Source: an uncultured Tidjanibacter sp. (GTDB lineage: Bacteria > Bacteroidota > Bacteroidia > Bacteroidales > Rikenellaceae). Taken from it: a stretch of DNA of 6,569 nucleotides. The position numbers and the translations under genes are program-made. The stretch's first letter is position 1. The number at the start of each line of letters is the position of its first letter. Positions 6,526 to 6,569 of the stretch are shown here, piece by piece. Location of the stretch: positions 1 through 6,569 of the forward strand of contig CAKUKW010000119.1 in NCBI GenBank assembly GCA_934663885.1. The letters run 5' to 3'. Under the pieces are notes generated by a model, which saw nothing but the letters and a program-made list of their open reading frames with translations, was not told the origin of the DNA and made no database searches.

Positions 6526-6569
6526 TGACTCCGACAGGATTCAAACCTGTAACCGCCTGATCCGTAGTC
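6526..6569 (-). tRNA. tRNA-Arg (anticodon ACG), 3' part only, cut by window edge
   Basis: On the - strand the sequence reads through the anticodon loop CTACGGA (positions 32-38, anticodon ACG), the stem strand TCAGG, a 5-nt variable loop CGGTT, a T arm ACAGG-TTTGAAT-CCTGT with all five pairs, the acceptor strand CGGAGTC and discriminator A. ACG decodes CGN arginine codons (as inosine). The two visible bases before the anticodon loop (GA) pair with the TC start of the 3' anticodon stem strand. CCA is not encoded (ACAA follows), as is common in Bacteroidota. Position 56 of the T loop is T rather than the usual C. The 5' part, with D arm and acceptor 5' strand, lies beyond the window. Confidence 0.9.

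Noticed and set aside
1..6569. Insertion sequences, CRISPR arrays, toxin-antitoxin or phage genes
   Set aside because: I found no transposase-like or phage-like translation, no regularly spaced direct repeats, and no small paired genes in the window.

Overview
The window looks like part of a Bacteroidales-type genome (phylum Bacteroidota; I cannot name the genus). The evidence is a fimbrial (type V pilus) locus of the FimA/Mfa1 kind known from Porphyromonas, Bacteroides, Alistipes and relatives. In addition there are lipoprotein signal peptides on three consecutive genes, a candidate Bacteroidota -7 promoter element (TAnnTTTG), absence of strong Shine-Dalgarno sequences, and a tRNA without an encoded CCA end.

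Layout: all four protein genes are on the + strand. (1) Positions 2-1120 hold the C-terminal 372 codons of an Mfa1-family major fimbrial subunit, the stalk pilin; its start lies upstream of the window. (2) Positions 1121-1347 are non-coding: a perfect 15-bp hairpin just after the pilin gene, a possible -7 promoter element, and a leader with small hairpins. (3) Positions 1348-2355 encode a FimB/Mfa2-family lipoprotein, the likely outer-membrane anchor and length-control subunit. (4) Positions 2369-3775 encode a fimbrillin-like lipoprotein with a C-terminal Ig-like (BACON-like) module. (5) Positions 3801-6167 encode a 788-residue composite lipoprotein: a fimbrillin-like N-terminal part, a second copy of the same Ig-like module, then a ~300-residue FISUMP / C-type-lectin-like domain. 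It is the best candidate for the tip adhesin. (6) Positions 6168-6525 are non-coding and rich in inverted repeats, including a terminator, a homopyrimidine mirror repeat and two overlapping long hairpins. (7) The 3' half of a tRNA-Arg(ACG) gene lies on the - strand at the right edge, convergent with the pilus genes.

How it fits together: the order stalk, anchor, accessory subunit, tip protein parallels the mfa1-mfa5 logic of Porphyromonas gingivalis, in a shorter form. The hairpin after the pilin gene would let many copies of the stalk subunit be made for each copy of the anchor and tip proteins. The three downstream genes are tightly spaced (13 and 25 nt) and are probably one transcript. The pilus system itself is of a known class. 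The less ordinary points are the Ig-like module shared between the two accessory subunits, the large lectin-like C-terminal domain of the last gene, and the structured intergenic DNA.
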